From Prochloraceae cyanobacterium PL24a_bin.78 (GTDB lineage Bacteria; Cyanobacteriota; Cyanobacteriia; Cyanobacteriales; JANQIW01), in the NCBI GenBank assembly GCA_028281945.1, contig JANQIW010000081.1, positions 1 through 64,000 on the forward strand: a stretch of 64,000 bases of DNA, read 5' to 3'. Position 1 is the first letter of the stretch. Every line of letters begins with the position of its first letter. The notes below the pieces were generated by a model. The model was not told the DNA's origin. It was given only the letters and a program-made list of their open reading frames with translations, and did not search any database. Shown here in pieces: positions 1-16,390 of this stretch. The position numbers and the translations under genes are program-made.

Positions 1-2
1 AA

Positions 3-797
3 TTACAACAATATGAAAAACAAGGGTATCTTTTCTTTTCTAGTTGCTTTTCAACACAAGAAGTAGAGAAAATGAAAGCCGAGTTACCAGATATATATGC
101 TAAAGAATTACCAGGAAAAGTGCTAGAAAAAGATGGTAAAACAGTACGAATGGTTCATGGTATTCATAAAGAAAAAAAAGTTTTTCAAAAATTAGCTCAA
201 AATGCCAAAATAGTACAACCAATAATGCAAATTTTAGGTAGTGAAATTTATGTTCACCAGTTTAAGATTAATGCTAAAAAAGCTTTTGATGGTGAAGTTT
301 GGCAATGGCACCAAGATTATGTTTATTTGTGGCAAGATGATGGTATTCCTACTCCTAGAATGGCTAATGCTGTGATTTTTTTAGATGAAGTAAATGAATT
401 TAATGGACCTTTGATGTTAATTCCCGGCTCTCATAAAGAAGGAGTAATTAGTATCTCAACTGAAGGTAAACAGGATTCTAATTATGAAGATAGTCCAGAT
501 TGGATTAAATCTATGACTACTAGTCTTAAATATATAATTGATAAAGATACTTTGGCAAGATTAGTCAATGTTTATGGTTCTATTATTGCACCTAAAGGAC
601 CCGCTGGTTCAGTTTTATTGTTTCATCCTAATTGCGTTCACGGTTCAGCTTCTAATATGTCTCCTGACGATCGAGCAATTGTTGTGATTAACTATAACAG
701 TATTGAAAACCTTCCAGTAGCAGTAAAAAATCCACGTCCGGAATTTTTGGCCACTCGAGATTATCAAGCCATCGAGCCTTTATTGAACTTGATTTAA
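3..797 (+). CDS. Phytanoyl-CoA dioxygenase (PhyH)-like Fe(II)/2OG oxygenase, 5' end outside window
   Basis: Frame stays open upstream of the listed ATG to the window edge (LQQYEKQGYLFFSSCFSTQEVEKMKAELPD...); WHQD and PGSHK motifs. Confidence 0.8.
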   Translation, partial: LQQYEKQGYLFFSSCFSTQEVEKMKAELPDIYAKELPGKVLEKDGKTVRMVHGIHKEKKVFQKLAQNAKIVQPIMQILGSEIYVHQFKINAKKAFDGEVWQWHQDYVYLWQDDGIPTPRMANAVIFLDEVNEFNGPLMLIPGSHKEGVISISTEGKQDSNYEDSPDWIKSMTTSLKYIIDKDTLARLVNVYGSIIAPKGPAGSVLLFHPNCVHGSASNMSPDDRAIVVINYNSIENLPVAVKNPRPEFLATRDYQAIEPLLNLI

Positions 798-803
798 ATA
801 GGT

Positions 804-1595
804 TTAATTTGATTTAATCAGAGATAATATAGTTTTCATTTCTTCTAATAACTCTTTTTCTTCCGTTTTTATCTCATCAAGTCTGGTTACTATACGATTA
901 AGTCTTGCTTTTGGATTATTATCAAATGATAAATCTTGAGAAGATTTAGATTTAAAAATACTTTTAAAAACTTGAAAAATACTACCAAAAATAAATTTAC
1001 TGAGTTGAATCGGGTATTTGAGAATAACATACCAGACATCTTCGCTTAGACGAGCAAAAAACCGAAATAAACCCCAAAATAAAAAGATAAATAATAGCAA
1101 TATTCCCAAAGTCCAAAGGGGATGAGTAATCATCCAAACCAAGATTCGATTATTTTCAGCCCATTGTTGAATAAAAACAGTTATTGCTCTATTGACAGAT
1201 TCCGTAAGAGTTTCATTTATTTGAGATGCTTTATCCATAATTCCATCTAGAGAAGATTTAGCTTTTTCTGTAGTTTCACTAACAGTTTCCACACCTTGTT
1301 TAGTTACATTATTCACTTGTTCGATGGCTTGATTTGCCATATTGGTTAATTTATTTTGGGCAGAATCAGCAGTTTTGATGACAGAATTCATACCTTGATT
1401 AGTTATATCCGTCAGAGTATTTTTAGCTGTTTCAGTTATTCCTCCAATCTTGTCAATGGCAACATTACTAGCCTCTGAAGCTGCTTGAAACACTCCATCA
1501 AAAGAATTTTTAAATTTATCTATACTATCTTTAGGAGAATTAATACTAAGGAAATTTTTAGTTTCAAACAAATTAATATCTAATTTTTCTAACAT
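804..1595 (-). CDS. Hypothetical membrane protein with amphipathic apolipoprotein-like N-terminal repeats
   Basis: ORF; A/T/N/K-rich helical repeats then hydrophobic segment WTLGILLLFIFLFWGLF. Confidence 0.6.
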   Translation of the reverse strand: MLEKLDINLFETKNFLSINSPKDSIDKFKNSFDGVFQAASEASNVAIDKIGGITETAKNTLTDITNQGMNSVIKTADSAQNKLTNMANQAIEQVNNVTKQGVETVSETTEKAKSSLDGIMDKASQINETLTESVNRAITVFIQQWAENNRILVWMITHPLWTLGILLLFIFLFWGLFRFFARLSEDVWYVILKYPIQLSKFIFGSIFQVFKSIFKSKSSQDLSFDNNPKARLNRIVTRLDEIKTEEKELLEEMKTILSLIKSN

Positions 1596-1663
1596 TTAAT
1601 ACAATCCACATTTATTTTATTTTTAAACTATAAATCAATGATCTTAAACCATTAACCAGACTT

Positions 1664-3229
1664 TTAAAACTCTACATAATCTTCTTTTTTATATCGCTCT
1701 TTTAATTTTTTGCAGAATTCTTCTAAAGGTTTTTCCTCTCTATCAAATTCTCCAAATATTATAGATTCACCATTATATTCTTGAAGTATTTGAAATACTG
1801 TTTTTAAATCTTCATATTCTCCAAATAATTCTTCGTATCTATAAGCAAGATTCAGATAATATTTAGTATTATGATACTTATAATAGCCAACTCGATCGTC
1901 AACATCGATCAATGATTTTGTCCATTGATTTAAAATTTTAGAAATCCATTGACTTGGGATGTTATTATCAGTTTGATAACCTAGTAAATCCATAGTTCCA
2001 AAGTTATTCGATCTAATAGATTCAATTAATTCATCAGCAAATTTATTCTTTTCATCATCTGTAAGATCCTCTGCTAGTTCCCAAAGTCCATATTTACTAA
2101 TTCTATCAAGAGCAGGATTAACAATATATCCATTTTCTGTTCTAAGTGCTTCTCTAAAATGTTCCAATAAATTCGGTCCATATTTTTTTCTTATTATATT
2201 TATATCAAAAAATTGATATAATACATAATCAACAAATTTACCATTTAGTCCTTCTTCTTCAATTAACTTTGCTATAAATATTTCAAAAAGTTGATTTAAA
2301 TTTTTTAGTATATCAGAAGATAGAATTATTTTTTTTATTGAATTACGATAAAAATCGATTTTTGTTATATTTAATACTTTATATTCAAAGAATTTATTGA
2401 TTATTAAAAGAGACTTTTCGGATAAGTTGATTATTTTTTCTGGATAATTTATCAATGCAATAAATAATTCATTGTCAATATCTCTATCTTCAATATAACC
2501 ATCAATTTCTTTGGATATTATTAACGAAGTTTCATCATGAAGATTCCCCCATAAATTTATGATAAAACATATGATATTGCGTTGATGATTTGAATTTTCA
2601 GGTTTACGGAAATCTTCAAAAAGTAATTTAATTAATCTTGGAAGTTGACGTTTATTAATTTTATTATATCTTTCTAGAACACTACCCTTTGAGAGACGAA
2701 AATCATCTAACAAAGGTCGATCTCTAAAAAATCTTTCTGCTTTAATATTTTCACGAAGTTCATTGACATATAAAGCACCTAGTTGAACTGGTTGAGAAAA
2801 AACTAAATCATATAGAGTTCTAATAAAATATCTGACTTCTTCAGGTGTGGGATCGAACAAATCACCGATATCATCAAAAGATGGATGAGCATATTTATTT
2901 CTAGTATTTCTGAGATTCTCAAGAGTATCATATTCGTATTTACTAATCATATCAGCAGATTTAGCTCCTTGGATCAATTCTTTTTCCCAATTATGATGCT
3001 CTTTTATTTTTGGCTTAATTTTTTTCCAATGCTCTTTAGCAGTTGGTTCAGAATCATTAACAAGTATCTCAAATTTTTTAACCAAATCAAACATTGCTGC
3101 AATCCAAGAACTAATAATTGCACTTCTATAGTTTCCAACATGATAACTTTTAATTGCTTCACCTAAATACTTTTTAACATTAGGATTTTTAACTCTAACT
3201 AATATTTCATCGAAGTCTAACATTTTCAA
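1664..3229 (-). CDS. Hypothetical protein with HEPN-like N-terminal region
   Basis: 521-aa ORF; ENLRNTRNKYAHPSF contains an Rx4H (RNKYAH) HEPN-type motif in a helical context. Confidence 0.55.
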   Translation of the reverse strand: MKMLDFDEILVRVKNPNVKKYLGEAIKSYHVGNYRSAIISSWIAAMFDLVKKFEILVNDSEPTAKEHWKKIKPKIKEHHNWEKELIQGAKSADMISKYEYDTLENLRNTRNKYAHPSFDDIGDLFDPTPEEVRYFIRTLYDLVFSQPVQLGALYVNELRENIKAERFFRDRPLLDDFRLSKGSVLERYNKINKRQLPRLIKLLFEDFRKPENSNHQRNIICFIINLWGNLHDETSLIISKEIDGYIEDRDIDNELFIALINYPEKIINLSEKSLLIINKFFEYKVLNITKIDFYRNSIKKIILSSDILKNLNQLFEIFIAKLIEEEGLNGKFVDYVLYQFFDINIIRKKYGPNLLEHFREALRTENGYIVNPALDRISKYGLWELAEDLTDDEKNKFADELIESIRSNNFGTMDLLGYQTDNNIPSQWISKILNQWTKSLIDVDDRVGYYKYHNTKYYLNLAYRYEELFGEYEDLKTVFQILQEYNGESIIFGEFDREEKPLEEFCKKLKERYKKEDYVEF

Positions 3230-3338
3230 ATTTGATTTCTGGTAATATTTTGGTTAAGATATAACATCAGAAACTTTTTGTCTGACATCTTTGATCATAG
3301 CAAATCTAAAAAAGCTTAATATTAGACCTATATATAGG

Positions 3339-3369
3339 AAACCCCCTATTCTAAGTAGAAAGGAGGTTT
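3339..3369 (-). terminator. Hairpin terminator candidate downstream of the atp operon
   Basis: Minus strand AAACCTCC t TTCT actt AGAA ta GGGGGTTT, between gamma-subunit stop and HEPN-like gene. Confidence 0.55.
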
Positions 3370-3484
3370 AAAAGGATATTAAATTTTTCATTTTTTTAAG
3401 ATATATTTGAAGATATATTTTACGATCGACCTAAAAATAAATTAAAGTTTGCTAAAATTGGCGAGCATTCACCCGCCAAAAACC

Positions 3485-4429
3485 CTAAATAGAACTAGCA
3501 CCAGCAACCACTTCAAGGATTTCTTGAGTAATAGCAGCCTGACGAGCCTTGTTAAAAGATAAAGTCAAAGTACCCATTAACTCAGTAGCATTATCAGAAG
3601 CATTATTCATAGCAGTCATTCTTGCCGCCAATTCACTAGCCGCCGACTCTTGTAGAGCACGTAACAACTGGTTATTTAGATAAAGAGGCAATAAAGAATC
3701 CAAAATTTGAACAGGATCTTGTTCAAAAATCATATCTTGAGGGAAAGTAGAAATGGCAGGACTTACCGTATCTCTTTCTACTTTAAAACCACCTTCACCC
3801 GTTGTAAGACGGAAAATTTCATCATCATGTACTTCCAAACCTTGAGGAGTCAAAGGAAGTAAAGTTTGAATTACAGGGCGAGAACTAATCAAAGAAACAA
3901 ACTTGGTATAAATTAACTCCACCCGATCAACAGAATTAGACAGGAATAGAGAAACCAACTCATCAGCGATACTAGAAGCTTCTCCCGCAGTAGGGATTTG
4001 TTCTAAACCGACAAAACTCTTATGAATAGGAGCTTCACGACGTTGAAAATATTGAGTAGCCTTGCGTCCTGTCAAAATATACTCATAACCTAAACCTTGA
4101 GATTGAAGTTCTTTTGCTCTCATTTCAGCCTTGCGGATTACATTAGCATTATAGCCACCACATAAACCCCGATCGCCAGAAATCACCAAAAGAGCAACAG
4201 ACTTAACCTCACGTTGATTAAGTAAAGGAAGATCTACATCTTCCATAGAGAGACGACTTTGTAAGTTATAAAGAACTTCTGCCAAAGCATCAGCAAAAGG
4301 ACGGGTGCTGCTGACTTGCTCTTGAGCACGACGAACTTTAGCCGCTGCTACCAGACGCATTGCTTCAGTAATTTTTTTAGTATTTTTGACCGACTTAATG
4401 CGATCGCGTATAGCTTTAAGATTAGGCAT
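3485..4429 (-). CDS. atpG: ATP synthase F1 gamma subunit
   Basis: [37 protein letters not shown]-terminal [19 protein letters not shown]. Confidence 0.97.
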   Translation of the reverse strand: MPNLKAIRDRIKSVKNTKKITEAMRLVAAAKVRRAQEQVSSTRPFADALAEVLYNLQSRLSMEDVDLPLLNQREVKSVALLVISGDRGLCGGYNANVIRKAEMRAKELQSQGLGYEYILTGRKATQYFQRREAPIHKSFVGLEQIPTAGEASSIADELVSLFLSNSVDRVELIYTKFVSLISSRPVIQTLLPLTPQGLEVHDDEIFRLTTGEGGFKVERDTVSPAISTFPQDMIFEQDPVQILDSLLPLYLNNQLLRALQESAASELAARMTAMNNASDNATELMGTLTLSFNKARQAAITQEILEVVAGASSI

Positions 4430-4684
4430 TTTATTTATTACCGATTATTTAAATTAACAAATCAAAACCAAGCTAAGGAAGGGATCAAGATTAATTGAAA
4501 ATGAGGAGATTTATTGAATTGAGAAGTTAAGAGAATACAAAAGAAGCAAGAAAACCTAGTAAGACTGGAAGTATTTAGAAAACTTAGAAACATTAAGTTA
4601 TCCAAACCTTGCTTTATTCACCAATTCTTACTGATTTGTCCAGCTTACTTATCTTTTGAATACTCTAACTTCAATATTTATTGA

Positions 4685-6205
<1,521 letters not shown>

Positions 6206-6252
6206 CTATATCCCTATTTGTTTTTTTTTGTTTTTGGTATTGTTAATGTAGT

Positions 6253-6807
6253 TTATGCAGCACTCATTAGACTGTAGCTAATGCGACGTAATTGTCCTTG
6301 GATGCTAGCATCTAGAACTTGAGAACCTACTTTAATAATCACACCACCGATTAAATCTGCATCGATGCTGGTTTTTATTTCTACAGAAGTTGCCCCTGTG
6401 ATTGACTTCACCTTATCAGAAATCGCTCTTTTTTGGGATTCATCTAATTCAGTTGCTGAAGTTACTTCTGCCAATACAGCATTGTTTAGATCTCGAAGAA
6501 TTTCTAGATATTTTTTACAAACTAATTCTAGAAACATCACTCGTCTGCGGTCTACTAATACCTTCAAAAAGCTCTGTAAGTACTCATTTGTATTCCCTAC
6601 AATCCTTTGCAATACTGCTTTTTTATCGTCCGATGAAATCAGAGGATTTTCCAATAATCCTTGTAATTCTGGGGATTCTTCCAATAAATTCGCCAGATTT
6701 CGCATGATTTCGCCAAAGTTATCGGTTAAATTTCTTTCTTGGGCGATGGACATCAAAGCTTCTGCATAAGGATCCACTACTTGGGCGCCTACACTACCCC
6801 CTTTCAT
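6253..6807 (-). CDS. atpH: ATP synthase F1 delta subunit
   Basis: DPYAEALMSIAQERN...IGGVIIKVGSQVLDASIQGQLRRIS. Confidence 0.95.
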   Translation of the reverse strand: MKGGSVGAQVVDPYAEALMSIAQERNLTDNFGEIMRNLANLLEESPELQGLLENPLISSDDKKAVLQRIVGNTNEYLQSFLKVLVDRRRVMFLELVCKKYLEILRDLNNAVLAEVTSATELDESQKRAISDKVKSITGATSVEIKTSIDADLIGGVIIKVGSQVLDASIQGQLRRISYSLMSAA

Positions 6808-6810
6808 ACT

Positions 6811-7347
6811 CTAACCTCCTAATTGACTAATGCAGCGATCGACCAATTTTCTTTGCTTAGAGCTATCCAAAGTCTCTTTTAGCTGAGATTCAACTCGTTC
6901 GAGGGCAAGAGTAGCGATGCGCTGTTTTAGATAAGCCATAGCCTTAGCTTTTTCAGTATCTAATTCTTGGGCTGCACTAGCTTGAAGACGTGCCAAATCT
7001 TCTTTTCCACGAGCGAGGATCTCTTCTTTAGTTTTTTGAGCAGTTTCTTCTGCATCTTTGCGTATTTGTTCAGCACGGGCTTGAGCTTGTGCCAAATTTT
7101 GTTGGGCATCTGCTAAAGCTGCGGCTGCTTCTTTGGCTCGATTTTCTGCCTCAAGAATTTCTCCTTCAATTTTGGTGCGTCTTTCCTCAAGAATATTCCC
7201 GATAAATTTGCCGCCATAGACTACTAATAGAATGATAATAATCCCTAAATTTATCAGGTTTGTTTCTAAAATGTCGAAATTAAAACCAAAACCACTTTCA
7301 CCAGCTGCTTCTGTGGCTAAGTATAGATAATGAACCACTATTTGCAT
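6811..7347 (-). CDS. atpF: ATP synthase F0 subunit b
   Basis: N-terminal TM plus long A/E/Q-rich helix; operon position. Confidence 0.93.
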   Translation of the reverse strand: MQIVVHYLYLATEAAGESGFGFNFDILETNLINLGIIIILLVVYGGKFIGNILEERRTKIEGEILEAENRAKEAAAALADAQQNLAQAQARAEQIRKDAEETAQKTKEEILARGKEDLARLQASAAQELDTEKAKAMAYLKQRIATLALERVESQLKETLDSSKQRKLVDRCISQLGG

Positions 7348-7486
7348 CTACCTTTGAGCTATATTTTTTTTACTTTATTAAAGGATTCTTGGCCACAATT
7401 TTTAGTTTTCAAATTTTAGGTTTCAAAAATTCTTACTAACTAATGTTTGCCTTAAGATCCCATCTGGCAAAATGTCATATTTGCTT

Positions 7487-7978
7487 TTATTTAACCAATT
7501 CTGGCCCTAATAATTTAGTTACAATCTGACTTGAAAGAGTATCCACCTCTTGCTCCAAAGACTGTAAAGCATTAGCTTTTTCATTTTCGATTTGGGCTGC
7601 TGCTTCTTGTCTTTGTTTTGCCACTTCTTGCTGAGCTTCTTGCATTTGAGAGGAGATAATTTTTTGTGCTTCGGCTTGAGCGGTCCCAATTATTTCTTGA
7701 GATTTACGACGCACATCAAATAACTCTTGTTCGTATTGTTTGGCCAGATTTTCGGATTTTTCTTTTTTTTCTCGAGCATCGGCTAAATTTTTGCGAACAT
7801 ATTCAGCACGATCTTCGATTGCTTTAGTTAATGGTTTATAGAAAACCATATTTAATAATGCCACCAGAAGTACAAATTGTATTGCCATTAATGGCAGGGT
7901 AGCATTTATATCAAATAATCCTCCTTCGACAGCTTCTTCTAATGGTTCTGTCACCAAGAAAATTGTCCAGTGTATCAT
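7487..7978 (-). CDS. ATP synthase F0 subunit b'
   Basis: Second b-type subunit ([22 protein letters not shown]), typical of cyanobacteria. Confidence 0.93.
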   Translation of the reverse strand: MIHWTIFLVTEPLEEAVEGGLFDINATLPLMAIQFVLLVALLNMVFYKPLTKAIEDRAEYVRKNLADAREKKEKSENLAKQYEQELFDVRRKSQEIIGTAQAEAQKIISSQMQEAQQEVAKQRQEAAAQIENEKANALQSLEQEVDTLSSQIVTKLLGPELVK

Positions 7979-8099
7979 TAATTTTTCACTGATTAAGTAA
8001 TCTTAACTGTATGTATTTTTTGCCTGGGAATAGCCATTTTTGCTGCTATTTTTGACCCAGGCAATTTAGATACTACGTAGGCGTAGTTTATTTCCCAAT

Positions 8100-8363
<264 letters not shown>

Positions 8364-8511
8364 TTACTAAAAAACAACTACGAAAATTTAACAACAAATT
8401 AACCATTCTTCTAGGGATTTTTCCCTTGGAAGTTATCGCTTTCTTTTCAGCGATACAGGGTATTTTATCTCTTTATTAGCCCATAATCAACAGGTTTATA
8501 TTACCAAATGA

Positions 8512-9264
8512 TTAATGTTCTTCTTCACCGTGGCCCTCTAGAGCTTCTCCAATATAAGAAGCAGCAAGAGTTGCGAAAATTAGTGCTTGAATTGCACTTA
8601 AAAATAGACCCAAAATCATCAATGGCAAGGGTACAAATAGGGGAACTAATAGTACTAATACAGCTACTACTAGCTCATCTGCCAAGATATTTCCGAAGAG
8701 ACGGAAACTTAATGATAAAGGTTTTGTAAAATCTTCTAATACTCTAAAAGGAGCCATAATTGGCGTTGGCTGAAGATAGTCGGCAAAATAGCCTAAGCCT
8801 TTTTTACTAATACCTGCGTAGAAGTAAGCCAATGATGTTAATAAAGCTAGAGCCACTGTAGTATTGATATCGTTAGTGGGAGCTGCTAATTCGCTATCTG
8901 GTATTTCAATTACTTTCCAAGGAATTAGTGCTCCGGACCAATTTGAGACAAATATAAACAAAAATAGTGTGCCTACAAATGGTACCCAAGGGCGATATTC
9001 TTTTTCTCCGATTTGATCTCTAGTTAGACTCCTAATAAAATCCAGTACATATTCCATGAAATTCTGGATTCCAGTAGGTACTGTTTGGATATTTCTGGTA
9101 GCTGCGATGGAAAGAATTAGTAATACTGCAATTACAAACCAGGATGAAAGAAATACCTGACCATGTAATTGAATGCTGCCAATTTTCCAGTAGAAGTGTT
9201 TACCTACTTCTAATTCAGCTATATTCCAAGAATTTAGAAAATTTAAACTCTCTAAAATCTCCAT
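8512..9264 (-). CDS. atpB: ATP synthase F0 subunit a
   Basis: [33 protein letters not shown]. Confidence 0.97.
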   Translation of the reverse strand: MEILESLNFLNSWNIAELEVGKHFYWKIGSIQLHGQVFLSSWFVIAVLLILSIAATRNIQTVPTGIQNFMEYVLDFIRSLTRDQIGEKEYRPWVPFVGTLFLFIFVSNWSGALIPWKVIEIPDSELAAPTNDINTTVALALLTSLAYFYAGISKKGLGYFADYLQPTPIMAPFRVLEDFTKPLSLSFRLFGNILADELVVAVLVLLVPLFVPLPLMILGLFLSAIQALIFATLAASYIGEALEGHGEEEH

Positions 9265-9316
9265 TTTATTCTCATTCCCCTAATCTTGATCTACTTTTTG
9301 GATTTTATTAAAGCAT

Positions 9317-9748
9317 TCAATCTTTTTTATTTTGTACCGACAATAAAGTGTTTGGTATTACATAAAAAATTATTGTTGCTTTATAGGTCATAAATCCGAG
9401 TATAATGGGCAAAACTTCTAATTGTTGCCATTGTGTGGCGGCAATTATCAATCCTGCAACCAATGCTAATCGACCCGAACCTACTCTCTTGTTATTACTA
9501 CCTATTCTTTCAACTTCCCGTGCTAACATTCTTAAGTATACCACCCCAACACAAGCTCCTAATATATAACTAGATGCTATGTGCAAGCTGTAAAATTTCC
9601 AGACAAAGATGAAAATTATAGCCGTAATAGCTATTGTTACCAATAAAATATTTTGTTTTAGTTGGTGATACTCTTGCATAGAGTCTTCATTGTTGGAAGT
9701 CTCATTGATTGGTTGTGATTTAAGGGATTGATTAGATGATGAAGTCAC
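9317..9748 (-). CDS. atpI: ATP synthase-associated protein I
   Basis: Small 4-TM protein at the head of the atp operon. Confidence 0.75.
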   Translation of the reverse strand: MTSSSNQSLKSQPINETSNNEDSMQEYHQLKQNILLVTIAITAIIFIFVWKFYSLHIASSYILGACVGVVYLRMLAREVERIGSNNKRVGSGRLALVAGLIIAATQWQQLEVLPIILGFMTYKATIIFYVIPNTLLSVQNKKD

Positions 9749-9996
9749 TTTTTTTTCAGTAGTAATAAATCTTGATTTGGTAGCATTGATTTTGATCTCT
9801 ATGGAATAATACCCAATATGGGTTTTTCCTTGTCAGAGATGATCTTACTGAGACTTGGAGATTGGATGAACTCCAGATTCCAAGGTGGTGTATTTTGGGG
9901 CTATAAACGAGCCACGAGTTATAATATCATGGTATGGCTTGAAAATTTTAATTTTTGTAAATCTTAAGAAACACGTTGATTTTCTGTAGTTTCTCT

Positions 9997-11226
9997 TTAC
10001 TTTGAAATTTGAGGTTTCAAAATAATTAGCTGTTTAGTTAAAAGTGCGCGAACTTGATTTAAATCTAAAGAAACTGTAGCTAAAATTTCCTTAACTGTTT
10101 TTTCTCCGTCGCTTGTGCTAAGAAACTGAAACTCTGCCTCTGATATATTAACAATCTCGTATTCTAGGTTAAATAAATTCTGACTAGGCCAACCATTGAT
10201 ACAGGGATGACGTTCGCTTGTGGCTGCTAGTAATTCATTGTCATTAGCCCAATCATTTTTTTCAATAGCTGATGTACTTAGGAAGAATTCATAGTGAGTA
10301 ATAATATCTGGATCCAAAAGTTCAATCAATCGATAAGTTTCTTGAGGTGTTAAACCAGCAGCCCTTTCCATCAAACTAGAAGAGTTGCCCAATAGACGTT
10401 CTATTTGCCAATATTTAGGATTAGAAAAGCCTACAAACTCTAAACCTGAAGCATCAATTAATTCAAAGAGAGTATTAACATTGTAATCAATTTCTTGGGG
10501 ATGAACATACATATCAGCAAAATAACCATCCAAATGATTTTCTAAACTCCAACGTTCTTTATCTCTTTTTACCAAACGATTCTCTGGTGGTAGAGTAGCA
10601 AATAATTTGCGGCCAATATCTACCCCATCAACATAATCACCTTGTTTTTCTCCTTGTAAAAGACTGATGGCTTGTTGCATTAAACTAATTTCCCAACGCC
10701 CTAACTCTGAATATACAAAGATATGCATTAATCCACCGGGACGAAGTTTTTTTGCCAAAGACTGGATCCCCTTAATAGGATTAGCTAAATGGTGTAAAAC
10801 CCCAACACAATTAATCAAATCGAATTGCCCAGGTAATGTCTCTGCCTCTTCCAAAGGAAGCTGATGAAATGCTACTTTCCCTTGAGAATTAGCAATCACA
10901 CCCGATCGATGACAACGCTCTTGCGCTATAGATAAAGCCTCTTCACTAATATCGATGGCAACTACTTCTGCTTGAGGGTTAAGCATAATTAAATACTCAG
11001 TTCCCACACCAGTACCACAGCCCGCATCTAAAATCCGAATATCAAGATGGGGTGGTTTTTCTCCCCTGCAAAAATTATAAGCTGCTAGCCAACTCCAACG
11101 CCAATTATGACCTGGAGGAGGTTCATCTAAAAGAGCCTCTGGAGGAAAGGGATAAGTATTGTAAAGTTTGGAAACAGCAGCTCTAATGTCAGACATGACT
11201 AAATTAACTCCATTACTCAGATGCAA
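9997..11226 (-). CDS. SAM-dependent class I methyltransferase
   Basis: ILDAGCGTGVGTEYL motif I, NCVGVLHHL; likely true start at MSDIRAAVSKLYNTYPFPPE. Confidence 0.85.
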   Translation of the reverse strand: MHLSNGVNLVMSDIRAAVSKLYNTYPFPPEALLDEPPPGHNWRWSWLAAYNFCRGEKPPHLDIRILDAGCGTGVGTEYLIMLNPQAEVVAIDISEEALSIAQERCHRSGVIANSQGKVAFHQLPLEEAETLPGQFDLINCVGVLHHLANPIKGIQSLAKKLRPGGLMHIFVYSELGRWEISLMQQAISLLQGEKQGDYVDGVDIGRKLFATLPPENRLVKRDKERWSLENHLDGYFADMYVHPQEIDYNVNTLFELIDASGLEFVGFSNPKYWQIERLLGNSSSLMERAAGLTPQETYRLIELLDPDIITHYEFFLSTSAIEKNDWANDNELLAATSERHPCINGWPSQNLFNLEYEIVNISEAEFQFLSTSDGEKTVKEILATVSLDLNQVRALLTKQLIILKPQISK

Positions 11227-11647
11227 CGCTCATTTTATCTTGATCATCTTACTGTATCTAGGCTCTAATGTTTAGGATATTCTGTAAATTTGAAATCTTC
11301 TATAGTTTTCAATACCAATTTCTATGATAACTCAAAAGAGAAAAAATTAAGAAATTATAAAAAATAAACAATTTAGAGATAAAAAGTGCTTTCTTTCCTT
11401 TGAGAAGAAATTATCAACTATGTAGATCTAGTGCTGTATATTCGTCTTTTGCAAGAATCCTTTGCTAAGAAGGAATAGAATTGTTAAAAAATAATTGTTT
11501 TGACATAAATCTTAATAAAACCCCTATGGAAGCCCGAAAAGTTTTAATCTAGATTCTGATTATGATATTAAAGATTAAATTGGATACACGGGCCAAAATC
11601 TAAGAAATTGTCTAGATAGATCCAAGCCCCTGTTCTTAAGAAAGTAA

Positions 11648-14437
<2,790 letters not shown>

Positions 14438-14460
14438 GGTATAAACTTGATCCTATCCTG

Positions 14461-14488
14461 AGGGCAAAATGGCTTTAAGTCTTGCCCT
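14461..14488 (+). terminator. Hairpin between apcE and apcA (terminator or attenuator)
   Basis: AGGGCAA-N14-TTGCCCT followed by TATTTTG. Confidence 0.55.
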
Positions 14489-14764
14489 TATTTTGCTGAT
14501 TATAGAGATTTAGTTTCTCGACTTTTGACTAGAACTTAATTAGCTTTGTGGAAAAAAACTAAACTGAGTCAGAATGTTAAAAAGTATTAAGAAACTAAAG
14601 CGAATGTCAACTTCATGCCTGAAAATAATCTCAGGAGAATTGCGGCAAGGTTATCAAAATAAAGGTAGAAGTTTTTTACCTAAAAAGTTAATCTGTGCCC
14701 AATACCAGTTACAGTAGTACTGGAATAGTCGATAGATTTGGAATGTTATCGGAGGAATCCATAA

Positions 14765-15250
14765 ATGAGTATAGTCACGAAGTCAATCGTGAATGCAGAT
14801 GCGGAAGCCCGCTATCTTAGCCCCGGAGAATTAGATAGAATTAAAGCTTTTGTTACTAGCGGTGAAAGCCGTCTTCGTATTGCTCAAACTCTAACTGAAT
14901 CTCGTGAGCGTATCGTTAAGCAAGCTGGAGATAAATTATTTCAAAAGCGTCCTGATGTTGTTTCTCCTGGCGGAAATGCTTATGGTGAAGAAATGACTGC
15001 TACTTGTTTACGTGACATGGATTACTACCTTCGTTTGATTACTTACGGAGTAGTAGCTGGGGATGTAACTCCAATCGAGGAAATCGGATTGGTAGGCGTT
15101 GCTGAAATGTACAAGTCTTTGGGAACTGACATCGGTGCAGTAGCTCAAAGCGTTCGCGAAATGAAAGAGATTGCAACTTCTATGATGTCTGCTGAAGATG
15201 CAGGTGAAGCTGGAAGCTACTTCGATTATGTAATCGGTGCTATGCAATAA
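14765..15250 (+). CDS. apcA: Allophycocyanin alpha subunit
   Basis: [47 protein letters not shown]. Confidence 0.98.
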   Translation: MSIVTKSIVNADAEARYLSPGELDRIKAFVTSGESRLRIAQTLTESRERIVKQAGDKLFQKRPDVVSPGGNAYGEEMTATCLRDMDYYLRLITYGVVAGDVTPIEEIGLVGVAEMYKSLGTDIGAVAQSVREMKEIATSMMSAEDAGEAGSYFDYVIGAMQ

Positions 15251-15368
15251 GGGATTAATTCCCAAAGTACGAGTCTTTGCTATTTGATTTTAGTTAATTT
15301 GCTAAAAGGCAAAGAGAAATTGAACATTTGCTACGAATTTTAGACCAGGAAAAAAAGGAAACAAAACA

Positions 15369-15854
15369 ATGCAAGACGCAATTACCTCTGTAATTAATTC
15401 TGCTGACGTCCAAGGCAAGTATTTAGATGCTGGTGCTATGGATAAGCTTAAGAACTATTTTCAAACAGGCGCATTAAGAGTTCGTGCTGCTAGTGTAATT
15501 AGTGCTAACGCAGCTAGCATCGTTAAGGAAGCTGTTGCTAAGTCTTTACTTTACTCTGATGTAACTCGTCCCGGTGGAAATATGTACACTACTCGTCGCT
15601 ATGCTGCTTGTATTCGCGACTTGGATTACTACTTACGTTACTCTACTTATGCAATGTTAGCTGGGGATCCTTCCATCCTTGATGAGCGTGTTCTTAATGG
15701 GTTAAAGGAAACTTACAATTCTTTAGGTGTACCTATTAGCTCTACAGTTCAAGCTATTCAAGCAATGAAAGAAGTTACTGCTAGCTTGGTTGGTATGGAT
15801 GCTGGTAAGGAAATGGGCGTCTATTTCGACTATATCTGCTCTGGCTTAAGCTAA
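15369..15854 (+). CDS. apcB: Allophycocyanin beta subunit
   Basis: [42 protein letters not shown]. Confidence 0.98.
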   Translation: MQDAITSVINSADVQGKYLDAGAMDKLKNYFQTGALRVRAASVISANAASIVKEAVAKSLLYSDVTRPGGNMYTTRRYAACIRDLDYYLRYSTYAMLAGDPSILDERVLNGLKETYNSLGVPISSTVQAIQAMKEVTASLVGMDAGKEMGVYFDYICSGLS

Positions 15855-16117
15855 TTAAATCGTCTTGATCGTCTTTGACGAGAGTCGATTTTCACTAAAG
15901 GTCTGGGAAGTTAAGAGTAAGTGCTAGTTTTTTGAAGACTGTGTCTTTCTAGTATTGACTCCTGACTCCCTGCCTTTGAATTAAATGAAAAATTCAAAAA
16001 AGTTGTAGAGCGATAGAGAAAATACTCTAGTTTTGAATCGCTTTTTATGTTTAGATCAACTTAGCAAGATCATTTTTAAAATTTTTAAAGAGATATTTAC
16101 ACAGGAGAAGTTAACCC

Positions 16118-16321
16118 ATGCGGATGTTTAAAGTAACTGCTTGCGTTCCTAGTCAAACTAGAATCAGAACTCAAAGAGAATTACAAAATACTTATTTTAC
16201 TAAGTTAGTTCCTTATGATAACTGGTTTCGGGAACAACAAAGAATTATGAAAATGGGTGGAAAAATTCTTAAAGTTCAGTTAGCTACAGGGAAGCAAGGT
16301 ACTAATACTGGACTTTTATAA
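16118..16321 (+). CDS. apcC: Phycobilisome core linker LC
   Basis: MRMFKVTACVPSQTRIRTQRELQNTYFTKLVPYDNWF. Confidence 0.97.
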   Translation: MRMFKVTACVPSQTRIRTQRELQNTYFTKLVPYDNWFREQQRIMKMGGKILKVQLATGKQGTNTGLL

Positions 16322-16390
16322 AAAAAAATATAAAATGTCGGGAGTATTAACTCATATGTGTTTGCATTGAGATGTAAACCCGACAATTCT

